A stretch of DNA of 54,647 nt from NCBI GenBank assembly GCA_000435635.1, contig FR882141.1, positions 20,309 through 74,955 on the forward strand, in the 5' to 3' direction. Origin of the DNA: Prevotella sp. CAG:1320 (GTDB lineage Bacteria > Bacteroidota > Bacteroidia > Bacteroidales > Bacteroidaceae). The notes beneath the pieces were generated by a model. The model made no database searches, had not been told where the DNA came from, and saw only the letters and a program-made list of their open reading frames with translations. How positions within the stretch are numbered: the first letter of the stretch is position 1; every line of letters begins with the position of its first letter. The position numbers were made by a program, and so were the translations under genes. This document shows positions 18,476-27,826 of this stretch, piece after piece.

Positions 18476-19933
18476 ATGATTAACGTCAAGCTCATTTGCA
18501 AGATATTGGGCCAGCTTCTGCTATTTGAGGCTTTTTGGATGCTCATTTCCCTGGGCATCTCTCTCTATTATCAAGAAGATGACTCTTTCGCTTTTCTCGT
18601 TTCCATTATCACCACGGTGGGAGTGGGCCTGCTCTTGAAAGGTAAGGGTAGGGGAGCGGAGAATTCCTTGAGCAGGAGAGACGCTTATTTGGTGGTGACG
18701 CTCACGTGGGTGGTTTATAGTCTGTTAGGTACATTGCCCTTTCTTGTGGGGGGGTATCTTAATTCTCTTGCGGATGCTTATCTGGAGGCAATGTCGGGCT
18801 TTACCTCTACGGGTGCCACGGTTTTCGACGATGTGGAACGATTGCCCCATGGCATTCTTTTTTGGCGTTCGCTTATGCAGTGGGTAGGGGGACTTGGCAT
18901 CGTGTTCTTCACCGTGGCTTTATTGCCTTCGCTGGTGGGTGGCTCCGTAAAGGTTTTCTCCGCGGAGAGCAGCGCCCCGTTGCGCGCCAAGCTCCATCCT
19001 CGCCTTTCCACTACGGCAAAATGGATATGGTCTATCTATGTTACGTTGACCGTTGCGTGTACGGCGGCTTATTGGCTAGGTGGAATGTCGTTTTTCGATA
19101 GCCTTAACCACGCTATGTGCACCACTCCTACGGGTGGTTTTTCTACCCGCAATGACAGTTTCGGCTATTATGACTCTCCCTATCTCGAGTATATGTGCTC
19201 GTTGTTCACTTTTCTTTCAGGTGCTAATTTCGCATTGCTTTATGCCGTGGTGTTGAAACGCAGAGTTGGAGAACTTGCCAAGAATTCTGAGTTCAAGTTT
19301 TATTTGGGCGCAGTGCTGGTTTTCACTCTTTTCGTAGCCATTCAGCTTTTCAATGAGTGTGGATACCAGTTTGAGGAGGCTTTTCGGAAGGCTCTCTTCC
19401 AGGTGGTTACCTTGATGACCTCCACAGGTTTCTGTTCCGATGACACCGCCTTGTGGCCCGCTGTCACTTGGGGTGTCCTTCTGGTGTGCATGTTTATGGG
19501 CGGTTGCTCTAGCAGTACAGGCGGTGGTGTGAAACAAGTGAGATTGGTAATGCTTTTTCAAATCGTGAAGAACGAGTTGCGCCAGATTCTCCATCCGAAG
19601 GCTGTGCTGCCAGTGAGGGTGAACGGGGTTAACGTGCCTATTCAGGAACGAGTCACTTTGCTGGCTTTCCTCGGAGTGTATCTGGGATTGTTGTTGGCGC
19701 AGACTTTTGCCATGGTGGCGGTTGGTATAGATCTAGGCAATGCGTTGACTATTTCGTTCAGCAGCCTTGGCAACGCGGGTCCTTCACTCGGCACGCTCTC
19801 TGGCATGGACTTGAGTTGGAGCGCGTTGCCTGACGTGGCTAAATGGATTACTTCGCTTTCGATGCTCTTGGGGCGTTTGGAGATATTCACCGTGCTAGTG
19901 ATATTCACCCCAGGATTTTGGAAAGACAATTAG
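18476..19933 (+). CDS. trkH: Trk potassium transporter membrane subunit TrkH
   Basis: This is a polytopic inner-membrane K+ uptake channel of 485 residues. Four pore-loop repeats are expected. Selectivity-filter-like segments are visible in SGFTSTGATVFDDVE, TTPTGGFSTRNDS, TSTGFCSDDTALWP and SSLGNAGPSLGTL. GGCSSSTGGGVKQVR matches the conserved loop of Trk/Ktr proteins. It pairs with the adjacent trkA. Confidence 0.95.
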   Translation: MINVKLICKILGQLLLFEAFWMLISLGISLYYQEDDSFAFLVSIITTVGVGLLLKGKGRGAENSLSRRDAYLVVTLTWVVYSLLGTLPFLVGGYLNSLADAYLEAMSGFTSTGATVFDDVERLPHGILFWRSLMQWVGGLGIVFFTVALLPSLVGGSVKVFSAESSAPLRAKLHPRLSTTAKWIWSIYVTLTVACTAAYWLGGMSFFDSLNHAMCTTPTGGFSTRNDSFGYYDSPYLEYMCSLFTFLSGANFALLYAVVLKRRVGELAKNSEFKFYLGAVLVFTLFVAIQLFNECGYQFEEAFRKALFQVVTLMTSTGFCSDDTALWPAVTWGVLLVCMFMGGCSSSTGGGVKQVRLVMLFQIVKNELRQILHPKAVLPVRVNGVNVPIQERVTLLAFLGVYLGLLLAQTFAMVAVGIDLGNALTISFSSLGNAGPSLGTLSGMDLSWSALPDVAKWITSLSMLLGRLEIFTVLVIFTPGFWKDN

Positions 19934-19970
19934 ATATGCAGAATTACTGACTAAACAACATAATGGATTT

Positions 19971-20933
19971 ATGGAACCACTAAAGTTTTTGCCATTGTTG
20001 AAGTCTCTGATATGGGGCGGAAACAAGCTGATACCTTTTAAACGGCTGGACATACAGCAGCCCAACGTGGGTGAGTGCTGGGAGGTAAGCGGTGTGCCAG
20101 GTTGCGAAAGCGTGGTGGCAGAGGGCGAGTTTCAAGGACAGACACTCAATCAAGTGGTGGCCAAGATGAAAGGAAAGCTTTTGGGGCAGGATAACTATCA
20201 GCGTTTTGGCGATGAGTTTCCTTTGCTCGTCAAGTTCATAGACGCACGTGACCAGCTTTCTATCCAGGTACACCCCAATGACGAGATCGCGAAGAAGTAT
20301 GGTTTGCCCCATGGCAAGACGGAGATGTGGTATGCCTTGCCTTCAGACCCAACGGCCAAGTTGCGTTGCGGATTGAGCAAGTCTATCACACCGGAGCGAT
20401 ACGGCCAGATGGTGGAAGATGGCTCTATCGTTGATGCTATCGCGGAATATACTGTAAAGGAGGGGGATTGTTTTTTCTTGCCAGCGGGATGCATCCACAG
20501 CATAGGGGCGGGCTGCTTCTTGGCGGAAATACAGCAAACGAGCGACGTTACATATCGCATCTATGATTTTCACCGCAAGGACGCGGAGGGACATGAGCGT
20601 GAGTTGCACACTAAACAAGCGGCTGAGTGCATTGACTACAGGGTGGAGCGGGACTACCGTATGCATTACACGCCTCAGATGAACCAAGGTGTGGGATTGG
20701 TGAGCTGCCCGCATTTCAAGGTGGCCGTATATGACTTGGATGAGCCTATGACGCTTGATTATTCTCTGCTGGACAGTTTTGTCATCTTGGTTTGCGTAAA
20801 GGGGCAGGGCACTTTCACCGATAACGAGGGCCACCAAGTCTCTTTGCGCATGGGGGAAACCTTGCTCTATCCCGCTACCACCGAGATGTTGAGAGTGGAG
20901 GGTACGGTCAAGTTCCTGGAGGCTTACGTATAG
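19971..20933 (+). CDS. manA: Mannose-6-phosphate isomerase, class I
   Basis: This zinc enzyme interconverts mannose 6-phosphate and fructose 6-phosphate, supplying GDP-mannose. The cupin fold over 320 residues shows SLIWGGNKL, the metal motif QVHPND, GKTEMWYAL and PAGCIHSIGAG with further ligands. It lies 37 bp after trkH and may be read from the same transcript. It converges on tilS across 46 bp containing an imperfect hairpin (20937-20960) with no T-run. Confidence 0.93.
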   Translation: MEPLKFLPLLKSLIWGGNKLIPFKRLDIQQPNVGECWEVSGVPGCESVVAEGEFQGQTLNQVVAKMKGKLLGQDNYQRFGDEFPLLVKFIDARDQLSIQVHPNDEIAKKYGLPHGKTEMWYALPSDPTAKLRCGLSKSITPERYGQMVEDGSIVDAIAEYTVKEGDCFFLPAGCIHSIGAGCFLAEIQQTSDVTYRIYDFHRKDAEGHERELHTKQAAECIDYRVERDYRMHYTPQMNQGVGLVSCPHFKVAVYDLDEPMTLDYSLLDSFVILVCVKGQGTFTDNEGHQVSLRMGETLLYPATTEMLRVEGTVKFLEAYV

Positions 20934-20979
20934 TATTCCACCATATTCATGATATGTGGACCCTGTTGGCGACCCTCTT

Positions 20980-22311
20980 TTATGGAGAAGTCCTTTCTTC
21001 CTTCTCTATATGCAGTACTTGTCTCGTGCTTTCACTTATGGCGCAGCCTTGGGCTATTCTTTCGCCTACCAACCATAGAATGCGGCCAGTGGCGTCTGCC
21101 AATACCAGTTGGTCTCGTTTTTGGAAGAGAGTGCGCTTGCGGTCAGTGAGGTAGTCGCTTACCAGCTTGCTGCCTTCCATGCCATAAGGGGTGAAGCGGT
21201 CGCCATTTTCGGTGAGCCTGAGCGTAAGTGGAAATTTCGCTTTTTCCGCGTCTATTGTGGCATGGTAAGCGTTTTTACTGGGCTGCATGTCCGTGGTGCG
21301 CTCAGTGAGTCGGAAGGTGTAGCGGAGTGAGTCGTTGAATCTGTAGTTGCCTGGCTCTGGAATAATGAGTGGACCGACGGAATCTTTTCTTCTTTGGCAC
21401 AAAAGCCCCCCTCGGTCTATGGTGCATTCATGGCTGCTGGATGTCCAGAGCTTACCTTGCGAGTTTAATGATGAAAGTATTTCCGCCACTTGAAAGCTAT
21501 TAAATCCGCGACGGCTCAAGAAAAGGAAGATTAAATACTTATACCCCTTGACGGAAAGCAATGGCTTCAACTCAATCCTGCCCCTGTCGGCTTTCATTTG
21601 CTGGAGGAGTTTTTCCGCTTGCTCTTCGGCGAAGTCACGCACGTCGGTCATGTACTCTGCCGTTCGGGCAATATGCTCCTTGGTGGCAGGATTGATTTTT
21701 TCCATTTGCGGTATGACCTGTAAGCGTATCTTGTTGCGGTTTACGTCGGCCACCAAGTTCGTGCTGTCTGTCACATAGTCTTGCCCTTTCTCCTCGAGGT
21801 ATGCTTCTATTTCTTGGCGACTTACGCAGAGCAGCGGTCTCACGATGTCATCATTCAGGGGAGCCATGCCTGTCAGCCCTTGCACCCCTGCACCTCTCAT
21901 AAGATTCATCAGCACGGTCTCCGCCTGGTCATCCCGATGGTGAGCCACGCAGATGTCTTTTGCCTTGATGTCGTCTTTTAGTTGCCTGAAATATTGGTAA
22001 CGCAACTCTCGGGCTGCCATTTCTATGCTTACATGGTGTGCCTCGGCATAGGCGTGAGTGTCGAAATGGGCGCGGTGAAGGGGAACGCCCAGTTTCTCGC
22101 ATATTTGGACGCAGAATTGCTCGTCTCGGTCGGACTCATTCCCCCGCAAGTGGAAGTTGCAGTGAGTGGCGTGCAAGTCGTATCCCAAATCCCTTAACAC
22201 TAACAAGAGGGCCACGCTGTCCGCTCCGCCAGAGAGCGCTACAAGGTGGATGCCCTGTTTGTCTAGCAAATGGTGCTTGCCGATGTATTGCGCGACGCTT
22301 TGGGTAATCAT
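20980..22311 (-). CDS. tilS: tRNA(Ile)-lysidine synthetase
   Basis: This enzyme ligates lysine to C34 of tRNA-Ile(CAU), changing it to read AUA. The PP-loop SGGADS is at residues 27-32, followed by HCNFHLRGNESDRDE and AHHRDDQAETVLMNLMRGAG, all typical of TilS. The C-terminal half gives the substrate-binding and TilS-C regions, 443 residues in all. Its ATG overlaps the kdsB stop by 4 bp, making a kdsB-tilS operon. Confidence 0.94.
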   Translation of the reverse strand: MITQSVAQYIGKHHLLDKQGIHLVALSGGADSVALLLVLRDLGYDLHATHCNFHLRGNESDRDEQFCVQICEKLGVPLHRAHFDTHAYAEAHHVSIEMAARELRYQYFRQLKDDIKAKDICVAHHRDDQAETVLMNLMRGAGVQGLTGMAPLNDDIVRPLLCVSRQEIEAYLEEKGQDYVTDSTNLVADVNRNKIRLQVIPQMEKINPATKEHIARTAEYMTDVRDFAEEQAEKLLQQMKADRGRIELKPLLSVKGYKYLIFLFLSRRGFNSFQVAEILSSLNSQGKLWTSSSHECTIDRGGLLCQRRKDSVGPLIIPEPGNYRFNDSLRYTFRLTERTTDMQPSKNAYHATIDAEKAKFPLTLRLTENGDRFTPYGMEGSKLVSDYLTDRKRTLFQKRDQLVLADATGRILWLVGERIAQGCAISESTRQVLHIEKEERTSP

Positions 22312-23069
22312 GCTCGTTCGTTAAGGAAACGTTCTGCTCTGACTAAATCTTCGGGGGTGTCTATGCCCACGGTTTCTTCGTTGGTGATGCCCACTTTAAT
22401 TCTGTATCCCGCTTGCAGCCATCTCAGTTGTTCCAGGCTTTCGGCTTTCTCTAACGAACTTTGTGGCAATTGGGTAATTTCCCTCAAAACCTCGGTTCGA
22501 TAGGCGTAGATGCCCAGGTGCTTCAGGTATGGGAAGTGGCTCAGCCAGTCCGTTTGCTCGAAACCTCTGATATAGGGAATGACGCTGCGGGAGAAGTAGA
22601 GGGCGAATCCCTTCAGGTCTGTCACTATCTTGGGGCTGTTGGGGTTTTCTACCGCTTCCATGCTTTCGAAGGGCTTGCCGAGAGTGGCTATTTGTGTCTG
22701 CTCGTCATCGAAACAATGGCAGAGGGTCTCTATTTGCCGGGTGGTGATGAAGGGCTCGTCGCCCTGCACGTTGACCACCACGTCTACCTCGCGGCCTGTC
22801 TTCTCCAGTGCCTCGGCTATGCGGTCTGTGCCGCTCTTGTGGTCGGCCCGGGTCATCACGGCTTGTCCGCCAAAGCGCTCCACGGCCTGGGCTATGCGAT
22901 CGTCGTCCGTGGCCACGTAGGCGCTGCCCAGCGCTTCCACCACTCTGCGGTAGACATGCTCTATCACGGGCTTGCCCGCCAGCGTGGCGAGGGGCTTGCC
23001 GGGGAATCGGGTGGAGGCGTAGCGGGCGGGGATGATGCCCACGAACTGTAGTCTTTCTTGCTGTTTCAT
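22308..23069 (-). CDS. kdsB: 3-deoxy-manno-octulosonate cytidylyltransferase
   Basis: This enzyme activates Kdo with CTP for lipid A-core assembly. The nucleotide-binding N-terminus IIPARYASTRFPGKPLA, the YVATDDDRI segment and VNVQGDEPFI are diagnostic, and the 253-residue length is normal. ATG 23069 is chosen because the fold begins about ten residues later and a promoter lies just upstream; a longer reading frame to 23201 runs through that promoter. It is translationally coupled to tilS. Confidence 0.95.
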   Translation of the reverse strand: MKQQERLQFVGIIPARYASTRFPGKPLATLAGKPVIEHVYRRVVEALGSAYVATDDDRIAQAVERFGGQAVMTRADHKSGTDRIAEALEKTGREVDVVVNVQGDEPFITTRQIETLCHCFDDEQTQIATLGKPFESMEAVENPNSPKIVTDLKGFALYFSRSVIPYIRGFEQTDWLSHFPYLKHLGIYAYRTEVLREITQLPQSSLEKAESLEQLRWLQAGYRIKVGITNEETVGIDTPEDLVRAERFLNERA

Positions 23070-23097
23070 GTTGGTAAAAGGTATATGTTGGTGACCG

Positions 23098-23105
23098 CGA
23101 AGATA
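23098..23105 (-). promoter_or_regulatory. -7 element of the kdsB-tilS promoter
   Basis: TATCTTCG on the minus strand, 28 bp before the kdsB ATG. Confidence 0.5.
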
Positions 23106-23193
23106 GCGCGAATCGCGGACAATACAAAACAAATGGGGCATAAACTTGCCATCAAGCCGTTGGGGAGCTTCAGAGTAGCCGTGGGAGAGGTGG

Positions 23194-23259
23194 GGAATCA
23201 TCTTACTCTATTCCAGGAATCATCTTACTCTATTCCTAGAATCATCTTAGATGATTCCC
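23194..23259. repeat. 22-bp-period palindromic array, family C (three units)
   Basis: The three units start at 23194, 23216 and 23238, exactly 22 bp apart. The last contains the perfect palindrome GAATCATCTTAGATGATTC (9-bp arms, one central base). The first two keep only the outer GGAAT/ATTCC pairing. The array sits in the 334-bp divergent gap between the kdsB promoter and the promoter of the DUF4375 gene. The rest of the gap (23260-23343) shows nothing recognisable. Confidence 0.85.
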
Positions 23260-23343
23260 CTTCAAGGTGTCGCATAGGCGCGAACTCTCGGCCGCCCAGG
23301 CTGCGCCTATGTGGGGAAGAGGCGGTGAATAAGTGGCGGAAAA

Positions 23344-23375
23344 TTTGCCCATATCGGAGGAATGTGTTACTTTTG
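23344..23375 (+). promoter_or_regulatory. Promoter of the DUF4375-smpB-metH cluster
   Basis: TTTG at 23344-23347 and TACTTTTG at 23368-23375 have a 20-bp spacer, a near-ideal Bacteroidetes promoter. Confidence 0.75.
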
Positions 23376-23403
23376 CGATGTTTTAAGCCGAAAAAGGAGA
23401 AAC

Positions 23404-23916
23404 ATGGAAATCAAGATAGAAGACGCGGCGTTGCGGCAGGCTGCCGCCAGCGGCATGGACGAATTCATCGAGGCCGTGCGGGGAGCCATCCTCGACGCTA
23501 TTGGCGGACAGCTTACAGCCCAAAACATGGGAGAACTGAACGCGGAGCAAATCACGTTGCTGGCGTGGGGCATCTTGCACGAGGAGATGATGGACGGTGG
23601 CATGGTGCAATTGATATATAATGGCTACGGCCCCTTTATTTTCCTCAATCCCACGGCCCGTGCCTTTCGAGAATGGGGGCTTGGCGATCTCTACAGATTG
23701 CTTAACAGAGGCCACAAGTTCTACAACCGCCATCGCCAATTGCTGGAGAGCGATTGTGATGACGAGGCTTTCATGGCGCTCTACGAGCAATGCCCCGAAT
23801 TTGATGACCTGGACGATGAGTTCGTGGAAAACGAAGAGGAATGGACTGGTCTCGTGGCGTGTTACGTGGACGAGCATCTTGGCAATTTCGTCACCATCGT
23901 CAATTCGCAAGACTAA
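23404..23916 (+). CDS. DMP19/DUF4375-family acidic protein
   Basis: This 170-residue protein has the DUF4375 pattern: LNAEQITLLAWGILHEEMMDGGMVQ, shortened here to its key LLAWGILHEEMMDGG, then IYNGYGPFIFLNP and FREWGLGDLYRLL. The C-terminal third is strongly acidic (FDDLDDEFVENEEEW). The family includes DMP19, reported as a DNA mimic in Neisseria; whether that role extends here is inference. ATG 23404 is chosen because the promoter overlaps the earlier in-frame start at 23362. smpB follows after 18 bp. Confidence 0.75.
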   Translation: MEIKIEDAALRQAAASGMDEFIEAVRGAILDAIGGQLTAQNMGELNAEQITLLAWGILHEEMMDGGMVQLIYNGYGPFIFLNPTARAFREWGLGDLYRLLNRGHKFYNRHRQLLESDCDDEAFMALYEQCPEFDDLDDEFVENEEEWTGLVACYVDEHLGNFVTIVNSQD

Positions 23917-23934
23917 ACTAGAAAGGAAAAGAGC

Positions 23935-24414
23935 GTGAACAAGAACGAACTCGAACTGCGCAAGAAGAGTCCTGTGCAAATCAGGAACAAGAAGGCTTCC
24001 TTCGAATACTATTTCGTGGACACCTATACGGCGGGCATCGTGCTCACCGGTACCGAGATAAAGAGCATACGCCAGGGAAAGGCCTCGCTGGTGGACGCTT
24101 TCTGCTATATCCACAACAATGAGTTGTGGGTAAAAGGCATGAGCGTCTCCCCCTATTTTTATGGTTCTTACAGCAACCACGAGGCGTTGCGCGACCGGAA
24201 ACTGTTGCTTACCCGCCGCGAAATCAATAAGTTGGCGGAAGCCGTGAAGCAGCCTGGCTTCACCATCGTTCCCACGCTGGTGTTCATAGACGGCCACGGC
24301 CGGGCCAAGGTTGACATTGCCCTGGCCAGGGGAAAGAAAGAGTATGACAAGCGGCAGACCTTGAAAGAGAAGGAAGACCGCAGGGAGATGGATAGAGCCA
24401 TCAAGCATTTCTAA
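23935..24414 (+). CDS. smpB: SsrA-binding protein
   Basis: SmpB binds tmRNA and brings it to stalled ribosomes for trans-translation. The OB-fold core is seen in [36 protein letters not shown] and the tail [20 protein letters not shown], which enters the decoding centre. It has 159 residues. The start is GTG 23935; no ATG upstream fits the conserved N-terminus. Confidence 0.96.
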   Translation: MNKNELELRKKSPVQIRNKKASFEYYFVDTYTAGIVLTGTEIKSIRQGKASLVDAFCYIHNNELWVKGMSVSPYFYGSYSNHEALRDRKLLLTRREINKLAEAVKQPGFTIVPTLVFIDGHGRAKVDIALARGKKEYDKRQTLKEKEDRREMDRAIKHF

Positions 24415-24428
24415 TCCCCCCAAGCGTT

Positions 24429-27197
24429 ATGCGTATGACGAGCATAGAAGAGGCCGTTAGGCAAAGAATACTGATACTGGATGGGGCCATGGGCACCCTC
24501 ATCCAAAGACGGCATCTTGCCGAGGCGGATTTCAGGGGCGGCCGCTTCACCAATCTGCCTGGGGAGATGAAAGGCAACAATGACATGCTCAATCTCACCC
24601 GGCCTGAGGTCATCCGCGATATCCATCGCCAATACCTGGAGGCGGGCGCGGACATCATCACCACCAATACTTTCTCCTCGCAAAAGATTTCCCAAGCCGA
24701 TTACCATCTAGGAGATTACGCGAGGGAGATGGCCTACGAGGGGGCGAGGCTGGCCCGGGTATGCGCCGACGAGTATAGCCTTCCCGAAAGGCCTCGTTAC
24801 GTGGCGGGCAGCGTAGGCCCTACCAACAAGGCTTGTTCCATGAGCCCGGACGTGACCGATCCTGCCGCGAGGGCGTTGGATTACGACACCTTGCGTGATG
24901 CCTATATGGAACAGATAGAGGGATTGATAAGCGGAGGCGTGGACGCCATCTTGCTGGAGACCATCTTCGACACACTTAACTGCAAGGCGGGCGTGGATGC
25001 CGCCCTCACTGTGATGGAGAGAATGGACAAGCGTTTGCCCATCATGTTGAGCGTCACGGTGAGCGATTTGGCCGGCCGTACGTTGAGTGGCCAGACCCTG
25101 GAGGCGTTTTTGGCCAGCGTACAGTCATATCCCCTTTTCTCCGTGGGGCTGAATTGTTCCTTTGGGGCACGCCAGATGAAACCTTTCCTGTGTGAGTTGG
25201 CCTCCAAGTCTCCTTATTATATAAGTGTTTATCCCAACGCGGGATTGCCCAACTCATTGGGGCAATACGACGAGACGGCTGATACCATGGCTTCCCAGAT
25301 GGAGGAGTACGTTGACGAGGGTCTGGTGAATATCATGGGAGGCTGTTGTGGCACCACGCCAGAGTTTATTTCTCGTTTCTCCGCCTTGGCGAAGGACAAG
25401 GCTCCCCGAGAAGTTCCTTCCGTGAGTCCTTGGTTGCTGCTTTCTGGCTTGGAGCCATTGGCGGTAACTCCAGAGACAGGCTTCGTCAACGTGGGTGAGC
25501 GTTGCAACGTGGCGGGCAGCCGGAAGTTTCTGCGGCTCATCAAGGATCGGCAATACGATGAGGCTGTCTCCATCGCCCGGAAGCAGGTGGAGGATGGCGC
25601 GATGGTATTGGATATCAACATGGACGATGCCTTGCTCGACGCGAAAAAGGAGATGGCCCACTTCCTTAACCTTATTGCCGCCGAGCCGGAGATAGCCCGC
25701 GTCCCCGTGATGATAGACTCTTCGAGATGGGAGGTCATCGTGGCGGGGCTGAAGTGCGTGCAGGGAAAGTCCATAGTGAATTCCCTCTCGCTGAAAGAGG
25801 GAGAGGAAGTCTTCATTTCCCATGCCCGTGACGTGATGAGGTATGGGGCGGCTTGCGTGGTGATGTGTTTCGACGAGCGAGGGCAGGCCACTACTTATGA
25901 GCGCCGTATAGAGATAGCCCAAAGGGCATACCATATATTGGTGGACACCGTCGGGATGAGTCCCCGCGATATTATATTCGACCCCAACGTGCTGGCCATC
26001 GCCACGGGCATGGAGGAGCACGACGCTTACGCCCTCGACTTCATCCGGAGCGTGGAGTGGATAAGAAAGAACCTGCCTGGGGCGCACGTCAGCGGGGGGG
26101 TGAGCAACCTTTCTTTTTCCCTGAGGGGCAACAACCGCATGAGGGAGGCCATGCATGCCGTCTTCCTCTATCACGCCATAGGAAAGGGGATGGATTTCGG
26201 CATCGTCAACCCTGCCACCAAGGTGACCTACGCGGATATCCCGGCCGATGAATTGCGGCTGATAGAGGACGTGGTGCTTCATCGCAGGGCAGGGGCGGCG
26301 GACGAGCTGATAGCCTTGGCGGCTGAGCAAAAGGCGGCCCAAGAGGCTGCCAAGCTCTCGGGCGATGTGGATAATGCCGCCCGTGGAAAGAAAATGGAGC
26401 AATGGCGACAGCTGCCCGTGGCCGCTCGTTTGGCTTATGCCTTGCGCAGAGGTATTGCCGACTGCCTGGAGGAAGACCTTTCCGAGGCCTTGCGAGAGTA
26501 TCCCAGGGCGGTGGACATCATAGAGGGACCCTTAATGCAAGGCATGAATGAGGTGGGCGGGCTATTCGGCCAGGGCAAGATGTTCTTGCCGCAAGTGGTG
26601 AAGACCGCCCGCACCATGAAGCAAGCGGTGGCCTTCCTGCAGCCCTATATAGAGGCGGGGCAAACCGAGCAGGGTAAGAAGGCGGGCAAAGTGCTGTTGG
26701 CCACAGTGAAGGGCGACGTGCACGACATAGGCAAGAACATAGTCTCGGTGGTTATGGCCTGCAACAATTACGAGATTGTAGACATGGGCGTGATGGTGCC
26801 GCCAGAGCAAATTGTCAGGAAAGCCATAGAGGAAAAAGTGGATGTCGTGGGACTCAGCGGCCTGATTACGCCCTCCTTGGAGGAGATGGTCAACGTGGCC
26901 AGGCAGATGGAGCGGGCAGGGCTCTCTATACCTATATTAATAGGAGGCGCCACAACCAGCGAGCTGCATGTCGCGCTCAAGATAGCTCCCGAGTATGCCG
27001 GCCCCGTGGCCTGGATGAAAGACGCCAGCCAAAACGTAGTGGCGGCGGCCAGGTTGCTCAATCCCGAGGAAAGGCCACGGGTGGAGAAAGAGTTGCGCGA
27101 GCGATATGACCGCCTGAGGCAAGACTACCAGCGGCGACAGGAGCGATTGCTCTCTCTGGAGGAAGCGAGAAAAAACAAGTTGAATCTTTTCGAATAA
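24429..27197 (+). CDS. metH: Cobalamin-dependent methionine synthase without reactivation domain
   Basis: MetH transfers a methyl group from methyltetrahydrofolate via cobalamin to homocysteine. The 922 residues contain the homocysteine domain with zinc ligands Cys243, Cys306 and Cys307, a pterin-binding barrel (FVNVGERCNVAGSRKF), the B12 cap and the cobalamin domain GDVHDIGKN with His765 as lower ligand. The protein ends about 60 residues after that domain, so the C-terminal AdoMet-binding reactivation domain of the E. coli enzyme (about 1,200 residues) is absent. No separate reactivator gene is seen in this window. It lies 14 bp after smpB. Confidence 0.95.
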   Translation: MRMTSIEEAVRQRILILDGAMGTLIQRRHLAEADFRGGRFTNLPGEMKGNNDMLNLTRPEVIRDIHRQYLEAGADIITTNTFSSQKISQADYHLGDYAREMAYEGARLARVCADEYSLPERPRYVAGSVGPTNKACSMSPDVTDPAARALDYDTLRDAYMEQIEGLISGGVDAILLETIFDTLNCKAGVDAALTVMERMDKRLPIMLSVTVSDLAGRTLSGQTLEAFLASVQSYPLFSVGLNCSFGARQMKPFLCELASKSPYYISVYPNAGLPNSLGQYDETADTMASQMEEYVDEGLVNIMGGCCGTTPEFISRFSALAKDKAPREVPSVSPWLLLSGLEPLAVTPETGFVNVGERCNVAGSRKFLRLIKDRQYDEAVSIARKQVEDGAMVLDINMDDALLDAKKEMAHFLNLIAAEPEIARVPVMIDSSRWEVIVAGLKCVQGKSIVNSLSLKEGEEVFISHARDVMRYGAACVVMCFDERGQATTYERRIEIAQRAYHILVDTVGMSPRDIIFDPNVLAIATGMEEHDAYALDFIRSVEWIRKNLPGAHVSGGVSNLSFSLRGNNRMREAMHAVFLYHAIGKGMDFGIVNPATKVTYADIPADELRLIEDVVLHRRAGAADELIALAAEQKAAQEAAKLSGDVDNAARGKKMEQWRQLPVAARLAYALRRGIADCLEEDLSEALREYPRAVDIIEGPLMQGMNEVGGLFGQGKMFLPQVVKTARTMKQAVAFLQPYIEAGQTEQGKKAGKVLLATVKGDVHDIGKNIVSVVMACNNYEIVDMGVMVPPEQIVRKAIEEKVDVVGLSGLITPSLEEMVNVARQMERAGLSIPILIGGATTSELHVALKIAPEYAGPVAWMKDASQNVVAAARLLNPEERPRVEKELRERYDRLRQDYQRRQERLLSLEEARKNKLNLFE

Positions 27198-27205
27198 CAA
27201 TATAC

Positions 27206-27826
27206 ATGATACGAACCATCATATTTGACCTGGGCGGAGTGATTATCACCATAGACCAGCCGCAGGCCGTGCGCAATTTCCAGGAAATAGGTTTGAAAGA
27301 CGCTGCCATGCTGCTAGACCCCTATACGCAGCAAGGTATCTTTGGCGATTTGGAAGAGGGACTTATCTCAGATGAGGACTTCCGTAGGGAACTGAGCCGT
27401 ATGGTGGGTCGGGAACTGACTTGGGAGGAGTGCCAATACGGGTGGTTGGGCTATCGCAAGGAGTTGCCCCCTCGCAATCTTGAGGCTTTGCGCCGCTTGC
27501 GCGAGGAAGGCTATCGCCTGGTGTTGCTGTCCAATACCAATGGTTACATGCAACGATGGGCGGAGACGGACTTCGATGGCAAGGGCGGAAGCATAGCTGA
27601 TTATTTTGACGCGCTCTATCGCAGCTACGAGGTGAAGTTGATGAAGCCTGACCCCAAGTTCTTCCAGTTGGCCCTGGAGCGTGAAGGCCTCCGTCCCGAG
27701 GAAGCCCTCTTCGTGGATGACGGACAGCGCAACGTGGAGGTGGCGGAGGGCTTGGGCATCAAAGGATATTGTCCCGAGAACGGGGCGGACTGGACACAAG
27801 ACATTTATAAATACTTGAGATCATGA
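27206..27826 (+). CDS. HAD-superfamily hydrolase
   Basis: This 206-residue HAD subfamily IA protein is related to YihX-type sugar phosphatases. Motif I is FDLGGVI with nucleophile Asp8, but position +2 is Gly10 rather than Asp. Motif II is LLSNTN, motif III the Lys in KPDPKFF, and motif IV LFVDDGQRNVE. The DLG form also occurs in active members such as YihX, so activity is likely; the substrate is unknown. The next gene overlaps by 4 bp. Confidence 0.88.
   Translation: MIRTIIFDLGGVIITIDQPQAVRNFQEIGLKDAAMLLDPYTQQGIFGDLEEGLISDEDFRRELSRMVGRELTWEECQYGWLGYRKELPPRNLEALRRLREEGYRLVLLSNTNGYMQRWAETDFDGKGGSIADYFDALYRSYEVKLMKPDPKFFQLALEREGLRPEEALFVDDGQRNVEVAEGLGIKGYCPENGADWTQDIYKYLRS

Noticed and set aside
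22808..23035. Long plus-strand frames opposite kdsB
   Set aside because: They are antisense shadows of a clear KdsB coding sequence and have Arg/Ala-rich, low-complexity translations.
22308..23201. Longer kdsB starting at 23201
   Set aside because: It would cross the predicted kdsB promoter and enter the family C array. The cytidylyltransferase fold begins just after ATG 23069.
27206..27826. HAD protein as a dead enzyme because of the DLG motif
   Set aside because: Active relatives such as YihX also have Gly at this position, so loss of activity cannot be concluded.
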